Source of the DNA: Microglena sp. YARC
Lineage: Eukaryota; Chlorophyta; Chlorophyceae; Chlamydomonadales; Chlamydomonadaceae
Direction of reading: 5' to 3'
DNA length: 64,000 bases
Assembly: GCA_022414725.1 (NCBI GenBank)
Contig: CM039462.1
Coordinates: forward strand, 100,026,838-100,090,837
Positions 44,001 through 51,807 of the stretch are shown piece after piece. A program made the position numbers and the translations under genes. The stretch's first letter is position 1, and each line of letters opens with the position of its first letter. A model generated the notes under the pieces. The model made no database searches and was not told where the DNA came from. It worked only from the letters and a program-made list of their open reading frames with translations.

Positions 44001-47000
44001 TTTTGGAAGTGCCGTTTGCAACCCTGTGTCCTCTCCTATAATTCTTCCAACATAATTCCAACACATACTTCCAACACAATTATCTCCTAGAATTCTTCCA
44101 ACATAATCATCTCTTAGAATTCTCGTTTAGCAGAACATATGAGATATCCATTGATCATAGCATTGCTTCAAATGGATATCTCATTATATTGCTATGTTAT
44201 GGGGGGTCTCCCCTTGCACGATATTACGTGTTCATATTTTAGGCAGAGCCCCCTTGAAGAGCCCCCAGGAGCCCCCATGTTTACCCATTTGTCCGTCTGA
44301 CTGAAAAATTGAAATTTGAAGCCTGAAACGTCAGCCAACGGTCGTGTAACTAACTCGCTTCAGTCAGCTCCATCGTTGCCACCTTTCGTTCCGTTGCCAA
44401 CACACTCCGCCAATTTTCCGCGTCGCTTGCGACGCTGCATAGGACTTGTTCTTCTCCTTGTAGCCAACTGTTAAGAGGCAGAGACAGGTAAGGAAACAGG
44501 GCGGACAAGTTCGATGCAGCGTCGCCCGCGACGCTAAAAATTGGCGGAGAGTGATCGCGACGGAGCAACAGGTGGCAAGGGAAGCGAGTTAGTTACGAGA
44601 CCGTTGGCTGACGTGTCTGGCTTCATCATGGTCAGACGGTCGGTCGGTATGTCGGTTCGACTCTACGGACAATATGGGTAACACTGGGGCTGGCGCCTCC
44701 CAGAAGGGGGGACTCCGCCAAACATATCTTGTATTGCTGTCTCATTACGAGGCTCTACTTTTACGATATAATGTTTTTGTGTATTTCTTCTTCTTGTGGC
44801 CAACTGTTTACAGGCAGAGACAGGTAAAGAAATAGGGCAACAAACATATTGTATTGCTATGTTATGGGCGGGCTCCCTTTTAACGATATTATGGTATCGT
44901 TTTTCTTCTTCTTGTAGCCAACTGTTTCCAGGCAGACAGGTAAAGAAATAGGGCAACAAAACATATTGTATTGCTATGTTTGGGACGGGCTCCCCTTTAA
45001 CGATATTACGGTATCGTTTTACTTCTTCTTGTAGCCAAATGTTTACAGGCAGAGACAGGTAAAGAAACAGGGCAACACAACCTGTTGTATTGGTTTATTG
45101 GTTGTGCTGCAATGTTATGGAGGGGCGCCCCTTTAATGATATGACGTTTTTGTTTTTTTCTCTTGTAGTTTCCCGACCGTTTCCAGGCAGAGACAGGTAA
45201 AAAACAGGGCAACAAAACATGTTGTATTGCAAAGTTATGAACGGGCTTCCCTTGCACGATATTACGTTTTTATGTTTTTCTTCTTCTTGTATTCAAATGT
45301 TTACAGGCAGAGAGGGTACAAAACAGGGCAACAAAAACCTGTTGTATTGGTTGTATTGCTATGTTACAGACGGGCTCACCTTTAACGATATTACGGTATC
45401 GTTTTTCTTCTTCTTGTAGCCCACTGTTAACAGGCAAAGGTAAAGAAACAGGTCGAAACAACTTACTACATTGCTATGTTGTGGACATCTTTCATGTGGC
45501 TCCAATCTTATTATTTACCAAATAAGCTTCGATGTATACCTGCTTAATCTGCACCCCACCATTGGACCAACATGACAGGACTACTTACTCCGGCGTGCAA
45601 GTGGCCGGCGTGATCTCCCAGACTGTGTGTGCTGCGCTGTTTGGGGATGAGTCCCCTCTCACCTCTGTCGACTTTTCTGCCTTCGCTGCAGCGCCCTTCA
45701 CCTCGCACCATCACCTGCTGTCTACCCAAGCCGAGGGTCGTGGCTCAGGCCAAGGGGGCTCAGCCCAAAGCTGGTCAGCCCCCCAACCTGAACTCCCTTA
45801 TAGGGGCCCCAGTACAAGTGGCAGTGAAAATGGCTCCCAGCAGAGAGTGGGGCCCTCCGAGGGGATGAGAGAAAATGAGCACAGGGTGTCGGAGGCTGGC
45901 ATTGCGAACTCCGCATGCTTTGCTTTTGACGCTGATGCTGGGCCTGGGGCTGATGCTTGCTCCTTTGCCTCTGACGCTGATGCTGGGACGGGGCATGCCG
46001 CTTACTCCTTTGCTCCTGAGGTTGACGCTGGCGTTACCCACAGCCCTGGCGAGGGGGGTGGTGTAGGAGACGAGTGGGGGGAGAGAACACGCACTTGGAG
46101 GCGACCCCGCCACGTGGAAGGAACCAACTTGGCAGGGGCACTGGGTGCTGCTGCAGATGACAACCTGGCAGGGGTACTGGGTGCTGCTGCAGATGACTTG
46201 GATGGTGAGGCGTATGCATGGCAGGATGAGGAAGGGGGGGGGCAACAAAGAGGAAGTTCCACAACCAAGCCAAGCCAACAAGGAGGGGGGTCCACAAGTG
46301 TTGTTGATAGGAGTGAGAGAGCTGGTAGCCAAGCGTCCTATACCCATGGAGCTTGCAATGGAGTTGGTAGTGATGGTGGTGGTGATGGTAGTGCCAGTGG
46401 TGATGGTGGTGGTGGTGAGGAGGTGCACCACAAAGATGTGGTGGGGGATAAAGGAGGGCTTGGTGGCCGTGGTGCTGGTGGCGATGCAGATGGTGCTGGT
46501 GTTGCAGATGCTGACCTTCAAGACATTCTTCCAGCGATGTTCTCATTGCTGCACTCGTTAGGTACTCAGCCATCCCCTACGTCCAAGTCCCACCACCCAT
46601 CATGCATTGTCGAGGTTCTCGAGTCGAGTGATGAGGAGAGTATTATGGCGGAGAAAGAGGAGGGAAACATGGCCGACACGGAGAGTATTCTGGCAGTGGA
46701 GGTGGAGGGAAACGTGGTGGACAAGGACACAAGCAAAGAGAAGGAGGAGGAGAAGAAAGACAATGGAGTGCAGCAAGCAGCAGATGACGCTGCTGCACAG
46801 GTATGGTGAAGGGTTTAGGGTTTACTTCTGTGGAGGCTAATTTATTAACCCTAAACGCTGCTACACAGGTATGATGAAGGGTTTAGGGTTTACTTCAGTG
46901 GAGGCTAATTTCTTAACCCTAAACCCTGCTACACAGGTATGAGGAAAGTAGCTCCCACTGAAGTAAACCCTAAACCCACCTAGACCCTGAACCCTAAAGC

Positions 47001-49114
47001 CACCTAGACCCTAAACCTTTAAATCAAAACCTAAAACCCTAAAACCCTGAAGTAGAGGCTAACTTCCCCCCAGCTGCTACTTGAACTCGAACTGCGTTAC
47101 ATAGCTTCAGCCAGCAATTTGGCTGCTCCCCGTCTTCGGCAGGAAGAAAAAAACCAGGAAAATATAAATATATAAACGCGAACAAATGAAAAAACATTTG
47201 TTTCCTATTGTTTACCCAACCTAACTGTTTGCACATGATGCTGAGACAAGAGTGGCTGACCCCCCCCCCCCCCCCCCCCCCCCACACACACACACCCCTC
47301 CCCCACCCGACACATTTTCAACTTTTCCGATGGTTTCGGGGCTAACAACCCCTTTAGGCCCTGATTCCGACATGCTGTGCACAAACAAATTCATCTCTGC
47401 CCCCTGGGGGGAAAAGCGACTTTCTAATCCAACCCAACTGCTGTACAGGATGCTGAGATTATTCAGTTTTTGCCCTCACCACCCACCCCACCCACCACCC
47501 AAACTGTGGAGGTCTATAACTTTCTACCTACTGTGGCAAAAAACAAAAATAAATACCAAATTATTTATCCTCTCAACAAGCTCTACATATTCGGGGCATG
47601 GGGTCAGACATTTTTGGTTTCCCCCCCCCCTCGACGTGAACAAATAAAAACATGTTTTTTTACCAAACCCAACTGCTGCACAGGATGCTGAGACAATTGA
47701 GACAATCGAGATGGATCAAAGCGAAGCCGAGAAAAGGCAACAGGAACTGCTGGAACTGCAGCTCTTCCTGAAGGGTGTTGATCAGGCCTTGCAACAACAG
47801 GAGCAGTGGAAGCAGGAGGAGCAAAAGCAGCAGCAACCACAGCAGCAAAAACAACAGCAGCCGCAGCAGCAGCAACAACAGCAACTGCAGCAGCAACAAC
47901 AGCAGCAACAACAGCAGCCCTCCCAACCACACCCAGCCTCCAGGCCAACGCTTCCGCCCAGCATCGCCCAAGTGCCTGGTGCCCAGTTTCCAACTTCAAC
48001 CCTGCGCTCCTCCCAGGCACACCCAGCCCCAAAAGAGCACGCACATGGGGGCAGCCAGCGCCAACATGAGCTGGTGAAACAGCGGCCCGCCGAACTTCAG
48101 GCTCATGTGACAGAGGACCCCCAAATTAGGCACACTCACATCCCAGAGGACCCCCAAAAAGAGCATGCTAGTGGGGGCAGTCAGCACCAACATGAGCTTG
48201 TGGAACAGCGGCTTGCCCAACTTCAGGCTCATGTGGCAGAGGACCCCGAAATTAGGCACCCTCCCATCCCAGAGGACCCCCAATTAGAGCACGCGAGTGG
48301 GGGCAGCCAGCGCCAACATGAGCTGATGGAACAGCAGCTTGCCCAATTGCAAGCTCATGTGGAGGAGTTACGCATGGAGGTGTCGCCCAACATGCATAAG
48401 CAACGCAAACTGCAGGCTGCCAGCTCCCCTGAGCGTCTACTTGCTGGGGGAAGCTCAAAAAGCCAAAACCTTGAGCGTCCGCTTGCTGAGGGAAGCTCAA
48501 AAACTTCCACTGGCAATGCGTCTATGTCAGGTGCAGGTACAGGAAGCAGCTCCAGGAAACGCTTCAGTAGAAAATCTATGTCCCATACCCAGCAGCAGCA
48601 ACAGGGACAGCAGCAACTACAACAGCAGCAGCAGCAAAAACAACAAGAGCAGCAGCAGCAACCTCCAGTGCAATTATTTCCAGCTTTTGGCGCTGTCCAT
48701 CTAGCTGCTTCTAAGGATACTGTAGAGCAGCACTTGGAGCAGAACAGTTCAGGGCCAGGGCAGGGTGATGTACTGTCCGGCCCGACTGGGACTCCTTATA
48801 TGGTCTTTGGAACTTGCCCCTCAGACTCAAACTCGATTACCAACATGGGGGGGACAAGTTCTGGCTCATCAGCCGATGCTGCTCATGTCCCTGCCCTTGT
48901 CTCTGCTCCCTTCCCCCCTGCCCCTACCTCCATCCCTACCCCTACCTCTGTCGCTACCCCTACCTCTGTTACTACACCTACGCCTGCCCCTGTCCGTCCT
49001 GCCACAACATATACCTCCCTGGTAGATGTAGGGCAGTTGCAGCTACATGGAGAGGACACGGTGGTCAAGTTGCTGAAGCAGAAGATCGGCACATGCATGG
49101 AGCAGTTAAAGTAA
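26045..49114 (+). CDS. Giant low-complexity protein, ten exons, function unknown
   Basis: Exons: 26045-26093 (tentative), 29775-30896, 32001-33431, 34268-34935, 35805-36096, 37955-37999, 38375-38499, 39718-42359, 45579-46800 and 47684-49114. Nine GT-AG introns with matching phases join them into 3008 codons without a stop, which argues strongly for one gene. The protein is mostly disordered: His/Gln repeats in exon 2, GTMPGSTIS-type repeats in exon 3, Pro/Ser/Gln repeats in exon 8, Gly/Asp-rich exon 9, long Gln tracts in exon 10. Short possibly helical segments are MLRSFFDKEFEDLF at the N-terminus, NALLQRSRSLLKDREQIQQR in exon 5, ITELDTMLARLRQKAG and LLNSLMSESINNALYEKL in exon 8, LQDILPAMFSLLHSLG in exon 9, and VVKLLKQKIGTCMEQLK at the C-terminus. 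I recognise no domain. A micro-exon array at 44.4-45.4 kb may add residues. Confidence 0.75.
27393..27835. repeat. CACCAAACACCAC microsatellite-like array
   Basis: Degenerate CACCAAACACCACCAAGCAC units, almost free of G, fill about 440 bp in intron 1 of the giant gene. Long open frames on either strand (KHHQTPPNTRHH and similar) are repeat artefacts. Confidence 0.9.
27830..28400. repeat. Tandem repeat, unit about 140 bp, 4-5 copies
   Basis: Anchors CTTATGCAGATGGCAGC occur near 27832, 28041, 28184 and 28316, each followed by CAGCCTGCAGACTTGCTACA, CTATGAAGGGCTAAGGC and AAAAAGACAGACCTCCTCAAG. A shortened copy is at about 27965. It is in intron 1 of the giant gene; whether a real exon edge is copied here could not be determined. 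Confidence 0.8.
28797..28999. mobile_element. Inverted-repeat element, family A
   Basis: The ends are ACTGTTTCGTTTG and CAAAAGAAACAGT, inside which GGTAGCTTCCAGCCAGCTTC faces GGAGCTGCCTTGAAGCTGC. The interior has GCCACTGGTTCTT and TTGACTTGACCG. Its outermost ACTGTTTC end is shared with the 38.0 and 49.4 kb copies. Confidence 0.6.
29180..29370 (-). repeat. Dispersed repeat, family D
   Basis: Read on the minus strand it starts TTTTTGGCGGAGCCCCCC, has the GGGGGGCGGGAGCCCCCC hairpin and ends CAGCGTCGCTTGG. It lies in intron 1 of the giant gene. Confidence 0.7.
30872..31335 (+). repeat. Tandem copies of the giant-gene exon 2 donor edge
   Basis: The exon end AATCAGCCTCATGCAGTACC AAG|GTGAGTGAGCC recurs downstream. 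Full copies with the donor lie near 31020, 31155, 31255 and 31310; five or more variants have TTCTAAGATGTA in place of the donor. Two full copies read AAG|GCGAGT, a GC-type donor. The copies are joined by TAGTAATAAAT spacers. Confidence 0.85.
33432..34080. repeat. Tandem repeat following exon 3 donor of the giant gene
   Basis: More than 25 degenerate units of about 24 bp (GCTAGTCAGCACTTAGCTGG, TCAGCGATTA) run from the donor at 33432 through the intron. The first units grow out of the sequence just after the donor (AAGCTGGTCAGCACTTACC). Confidence 0.9.
34085..34235. repeat. Interstitial telomere-like CCCTAAA block
   Basis: CCACCTAAACCCTAAACC repeats resemble the plant-type telomere unit CCCTAAA. 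They lie immediately upstream of the exon 4 acceptor. Similar short blocks precede other acceptors at about 35515-35605 and 38343-38372, and follow the exon 9 donor at 46808-47045. Confidence 0.7.
35027..35165. mobile_element. AT-rich inverted-repeat element, family C, with partial tandem copy
   Basis: The ends TAGGGAACGGCAGTATGATA and TATCATATGATATGCCGGTC CCTA are inverted repeats, and the core CAGTCTGACTAGGCTACAG is present. The right half is repeated at about 35235-35332, ending CGCCGGTCCCTA. It lies in intron 4 of the giant gene. Confidence 0.75.
35460..35830 (+). repeat. Tandem copies of the giant-gene exon 5 acceptor edge
   Basis: CCCCCCTGCAG|CGAGCCCAGCCTGCT is the true start of exon 5 at 35805. 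Four upstream copies (near 35470, 35540, 35608 and 35706) carry the same pyrimidine tract, mostly an AG, and AAGCCCAGCCTGCT plus 20-60 further exon bases, separated by CCCTAAACCCTAAAC. The first two run into an in-frame TAA shortly after their AG; the third has a TAA directly after it; the fourth has CAT instead of CAG. Confidence 0.85.
36640..37515 (+). repeat. Array of a dispersed GTTACATGGCTC unit in intron 5
   Basis: About 14 units of 50-60 bp with AACTTGAACTTGGTTACATG, GCTCTAACCTTGAAGGCTGC and CGTCTTGGGCATCAA. Single copies of the same unit occur throughout the window (7465 and 8200 on minus; 47090, 52015 and 52125 on plus), so a dispersed short element was amplified in place here. Confidence 0.85.
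37540..37925. repeat. Tandem repeat, unit about 57 bp, six copies
   Basis: Units contain TCTCTTCATGAAATCATTGA, TATCTATGATAAGAGTACTA and TGGTATCTATTG. The array runs to within 30 bases of the exon 6 acceptor of the giant gene. Confidence 0.9.
38015..38220. mobile_element. Inverted-repeat element, family A
   Basis: ATGTAGCAGCTTCTAGCCAG C on the left faces GCTGGCTGGAAGCTGCCATG CGTAGCCCC on the right; the outer right end is AAGAAACAGTG. The interior matches the 22.7 kb copy (GACAGGCATTCCAATGCAG). It is in intron 6 of the giant gene. Confidence 0.65.
38475..38830 (+). repeat. Tandem copies of the exon 7 donor edge with G runs
   Basis: The true exon 7 end has GTGAAAGATGAAGGACCACC and donor GCGATTG|GTGAGTGTGG. 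Copies near 38600 and 38725 repeat GTGTGAAAGAT, AGGAGCAC and GTGAGTG, each followed by GGTTGTTGG, a GTACAATGCTTC stretch and a run of 22-24 G. The frame is broken in both copies. Confidence 0.8.
38985..39780 (+). repeat. Tandem copies of the exon 8 acceptor edge
   Basis: The true exon 8 starts at 39718 after CATCGCTAG, with ATGCTGCTAGAGGTGGACAA, GGGGCGACTGCCCTCTCCCC and AGCAAGCTCC. Two upstream copies (38990-39080 and 39375-39465) repeat about 80 exon bases and the preceding CTCATCGC context, separated by some 250-300 bp of C/T/A-rich tract (ACCCCACC, CATCCCCCCTCC). One has CGCTAG; the other has CGCCAA and lacks an acceptor. Confidence 0.85.
42340..43110 (+). repeat. Tandem copies of the exon 8 donor edge
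   Basis: The true exon end GGCATCGACTGAATCAGACA G|GTGGGTAGG is followed by about seven intron copies of GGCATCAACTGAGTCAGACA GGTGGGTAGG in units of 90-120 bp, joined by GGGCTGTACATCATGTACTT and ATGTTCATGTACATGTGG. Several copies keep a perfect donor. Confidence 0.9.
43295..43502 (+). repeat. Dispersed repeat, family D
   Basis: It starts TTTTTTGGCGGAGCCCCCC and contains GGGGGGCGGGAGCCCCCC, CGACACATCAGCCAACGGCC and CTCTCCGCCATTTTTAGC, ending GTCGCAGGCGACACTGCA. It lies in intron 8 of the giant gene. Confidence 0.8.
44236..44728. repeat. Inverted pair of family-D repeats
   Basis: A plus-orientation copy (44236-44452) faces a minus-orientation copy (44511-44728) across a spacer of about 58 bp. 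Transcripts of intron 8 could fold into a stem of up to about 200 bp. The spacer contains the first copy of the candidate micro-exon. Confidence 0.8.
44446..45445 (+). repeat. Array of seven candidate micro-exons (about 24 nt)
   Basis: Each unit (period about 110-130 bp after the first) has a pyrimidine-rich lead (TTTTTCTTCTTCTTGTAG), a core near CCAACTGTTTACAGGCAGAG ACAG, and a GTAAAGAAA donor. Cores: 44464-44487, 44800-44823, 44918-44939, 45035-45058, 45169-45196, about 45294-45316 and 45420-45439. Lengths are 24, 24, 22, 24, 28, about 23 and 20 nt. Copies 2 and 6 have lost the acceptor AG (GG and AT). Copies 1 and 4 have both sites and 24 nt, so they would keep the phase-2 junction between exons 8 and 9 of the giant gene and add eight residues. 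Use in real transcripts is not shown. Confidence 0.7.
46785..46945 (+). repeat. Tandem copies of the exon 9 donor edge
   Basis: The true exon 9 end is GACGCTGCTGCACAG|GTATGG. Two copies follow (AACGCTGCTACACAGGTATG and AACCCTGCTACACAGGTATG), separated by AAGGGTTTAGGGTTTACTTC telomere-like sequence and GTGGAGGCTAATTT. Confidence 0.85.
47215..47715 (+). repeat. Tandem copies of the exon 10 acceptor edge
   Basis: True exon 10 starts at 47684 with AACTGCTGCACAG|GATGCTGAGACAATTGAG. Upstream copies at about 47222 (AACTGTTTGCACATGATGCT GAGACAAG) and 47437 (AACTGCTGTACAGGATGCTG AGATTATT) share the acceptor region and first exon bases. The first copy lacks the AG and is followed by a run of 24 C. Confidence 0.8.
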
Positions 49115-49279
49115 GACATTGATGTCGTGTGTTTGTTGAAACTCCGCTTCTTACGTTGCATCTCATCAAATTATATTGTAATTCATTGCATTGTCAAAGA
49201 GAGGCCATGGTTGACCCAACATCAGCTCCATAGCACTCAGTTCCCCCGTCGTAAAACCCGGTAAAATTATTGTTTGGGG

Positions 49280-49378
49280 TTCAGTTCATCAGTCCTTTTT
49301 CTTTTTAAGCCCTTCCTACCATTTTGGGCAAGTCCCTTAAGCCTATTTGGCCTACCCCTGGACTGTAACATACATGCA
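49280..49378 (+). terminator. Probable 3' UTR module with TGTAA signal
   Basis: About 170-260 bp after the giant-gene stop lies GGGCAAGTCCCTTAAGCCTA, TTTGGCCTACCCCTGGAC and TGTAA at 49364-49368. TGTAA is the common polyadenylation signal of green algae. Nearly the same 50 bp follow the gene at 52804-54016 (TGTAA at 54150-54154), so this is either a shared 3' end or a dispersed repeat that supplies one. Confidence 0.45.
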
Positions 49379-49383
49379 TAGCA

Positions 49384-49562
49384 CTGTTTATTTTTTAGCT
49401 ACGAGTAGCAGCTTCTAGACAGCTCCTTCCTCCATCCTTGTGCTGCACGTAAAGCTATCTGGTGCGCCTTGAAACTGACCTGACAGGAATTCCAGTGCAG
49501 CTGCAAGCTTTGGGTTGGACCCCGTGGCTGGCTTTTGGAGCTGGCGGGGAAAAAGAAACAAT
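49384..49562. mobile_element. Inverted-repeat element, family A
   Basis: Left end CACTGTTTATTTTTTAGCTA CGAGTAGCAGCTTCTAGACAG; the right end, AAAAAGAAACAAT after GGAGCTGGC, is degraded. The internal CAGTGCAGCTGCAAGCTTTG matches family A. Confidence 0.6.
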
Positions 49563-49594
49563 CTTTTTGGCCTATCAGCTCCACACCATCGTAC

Positions 49595-49790
49595 TACATT
49601 TTGTCAAATTGGTCAGCGCATAAAGCGCAGAAACGTCAAATTGGTCAGCGCTTTGTAGTGCAAAAAGCGCAAAATCTGCGCGCTGCGCCCACAGGGAGTT
49701 GAAAAAACTGCGCGAAACGCGCAGTGGGGCTCAAAAAGCGTGCGCAAAATCGCGCTGCTGCGCGCGCTTTGTAGTACCCTGCACTCCACA
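49595..49790. mobile_element. Relative of the 14.3 kb MITE
   Basis: It shares TGCGCCCACAGGGAGTTG, ACGCGCAGTGGGGCTCAAAA AG and the GCGCGCTTTGTAGTACCCTG end with the 14270-14460 element. The left end TACTACA is the inverse of the right TGTAGTA, but the outermost bases are mutated. A clean target duplication is not visible. Confidence 0.65.
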
Positions 49791-50279
49791 GCATCGAGGG
49801 GGTCATCCAAGCAATCTTCAAACACTATGTCTGTTGCAATACAGTATGCTATCTCGTTTTTCGTGCATTTAGCTGGGCAGGTAAATGGTAGTGCTCGTTA
49901 TACATTATCATCATCAACATTATCATAATCATAATCATCCTCTTCTTCATCATTATCATCATGAGCATCCTCTTCTTCATCATAATCATAATCACTTAAA
50001 AACTGAATGCAATGTTAATAAAGTGAATACAACAGCATGCGACAGGCAAGCATGTGCAAGCGATCGAATTTTGAATTTGAATTGTTACATGGTTTTTCAG
50101 CCAACTCTGAGCTGCTCGCCGTCCTCCAATTCCCTGCCCCCCCCCGTGCGATACCCACAGAAACCAGGGAGCATGCAATGCGCATTTGACAGTTTAAAGA
50201 CTTGTCCAGGTGTAAGCGGTTTAGTTGGAATTCTATTGCTCTCTCAAATTGGAGAACAGGTTTGACGCATGCCAACCGG

Positions 50280-50530
50280 TGTTGAACCCAAAATCCACCA
50301 ACCTCAACCCACCTTACCCCAAACACAAAACCCAAACTAACCATACCTAAACTCACCAAACCCAACCCCAACCCACCAAACCCCAAACACGACACCCAAA
50401 CCGACCAAAGCTAAACCCACCAAACCTAAACCCACCAATCCAAACCCACCAATCCAAACCCACCAAACACCAAACCTAAACTGACAAATCCAACCCGACA
50501 AATCCAGCCCAACCAATCCAACCCAACAAA
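50280..50530. repeat. AAACCCACCAAACCC microsatellite-like tract
   Basis: Degenerate CCAAACCCACCAATCC units fill about 250 bp. It has no coding value. Confidence 0.8.
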
Positions 50531-50639
50531 CTCTGATGCATGCAGGCAACTTGAACAGAGACTGCAGTGAGGACAATTTGACACCTGTAAGTAGCCAGGT
50601 CTTGCAGTAGGACACCTTGGAAAGGTGCAGTCCTGTTGG

Positions 50640-50878
50640 GAGTCTTTGGACACCTAACGCAATTCAGGGGATGAATTGGGTTCTTGGAAAGGTTCAGTCC
50701 TGTTAGGAATCTTTGGACACCTAACGCAATTCAGGGGATGAATTGGGTTCAGATGTCAGACTTTGTATTTATTATAGGCGAATCTCCCAGAATTCTCAGA
50801 TTTCGGACCAAATTTTAGATACGAAGTCCTAAGTCTGACATTTTCGAAAAAACAACTCCCAAATCCTCCCCTGAATTG
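50640..50878. mobile_element. Inverted-repeat element, family B, with duplicated left flank
   Basis: The element proper runs from GCAATTCAGGGGATGAATTG at 50718-50728 to CTCCCCTGAATTGC at 50878. About 80 bp spanning its left end (TCAGTCCTGTTAGGAATCTT TGGACACCTAACGCAATTC) is present twice in tandem just before it. Confidence 0.65.
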
Positions 50879-50894
50879 CTTTGGTGAAGGTGGA

Positions 50895-51092
50895 GTTTTT
50901 GGCAGAGCCCCCTCTTCAAGGGGGCGGGAGCTCCCAGGGTTACCCATTTGTCCGTCTGTCCAACCGTCTAACCGATACGAAGCCTGACACGTCAGCCAAC
51001 GGCCTGGTAACTAACTCGCTTCCGTTGCCACCTGTCGCTCCGTCGCAAACACCTCCGCCATTTTTTAACGCCGCTTGCGACGCTGCATTGAA
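50895..51092 (+). repeat. Dispersed repeat, family D
   Basis: It starts TTTTTGGCAGAGCCCCC, carries AAGGGGGCGGGAGCTCCC and GACACGTCAGCCAACGGCCT, and ends GCCGCTTGCGACGCTGCATT. It lies in the intergenic stretch between the giant gene and the gene at 52.8 kb. Confidence 0.8.
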
Positions 51093-51325
51093 CTTGTTTT
51101 TGTTATTGCAACGGAGACTGCAGTGAGGACTAAGGAAATGTGGTTGGACTCAGTGCAAAAGCAAGCGGGTTGGCCCCCTCAACCTCACGCCTAGTAATAA
51201 GGCGTGACTATTTATTTATTTACTGTGCAATTTTTGCAGGGTCCTGTGTCTTTTTATGATGCTGTGTGCTGTGTGTGTAAGTTTGCATGGTGCTGTGTGT
51301 TAACCACCATGGACCTGGTCGTACC

Positions 51326-51500
51326 TTTTCTTTTCCGCTACGAGCAGCAGCTTATAGGCAGCTCCCTGAGTCAGCCACTGGGCTAAGCCCCAAGATTTCA
51401 ACAGAATTCGAAAGATTATTATGTCAGCTCTAAGATGCACTATGTTGCTATAGTTTTCGATGGGTAGCAGGCCAAGGGAGCTGCCTAGCTAGAAATAAAA
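51326..51500. mobile_element. Inverted-repeat element, family A
   Basis: CTTTTCCGCTACGAGCAGCA GCTTATAGGCAGCTCCC on the left; GGGAGCTGCCTAGC on the right with a truncated arm. The internal CCACTGGGCTAAGCCCCAAG ATTTCAACAG is a close match to the 3.1 kb copy. Confidence 0.6.
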
Positions 51501-51773
51501 CTCTGGAAATGACCACAGCTTTGAACTACCACCAATCCGTCTTCGCATGGTACTGTCGCTGTGCGTTTTCCACCAATGGAGCCGTATGTTTACCACCATG
51601 GACTTGGTTACGTGACCGCAGCCTTGACCTTCCACCAATATGTCTTTGCATGGTGCTGTGGCGCTGTGTGTTTACCATCAGTGGGGCATTGGAGCTGTAT
51701 GTTCACCGCCATGGGCTTGGTTACATACCCACAGCCTTGTGGTGGTGGTGCCTTGTGTGTGTAGGGGGCTGGT

Positions 51774-51776
<3 letters not shown>

Positions 51777-51807
<31 letters not shown>
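51777..51807 (+). repeat. Homopolymer G run (31 G)
   Basis: An uninterrupted run of 31 G in an intergenic stretch, with a 27-C run 570 bp further on (52380-52406). Confidence 0.9.
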
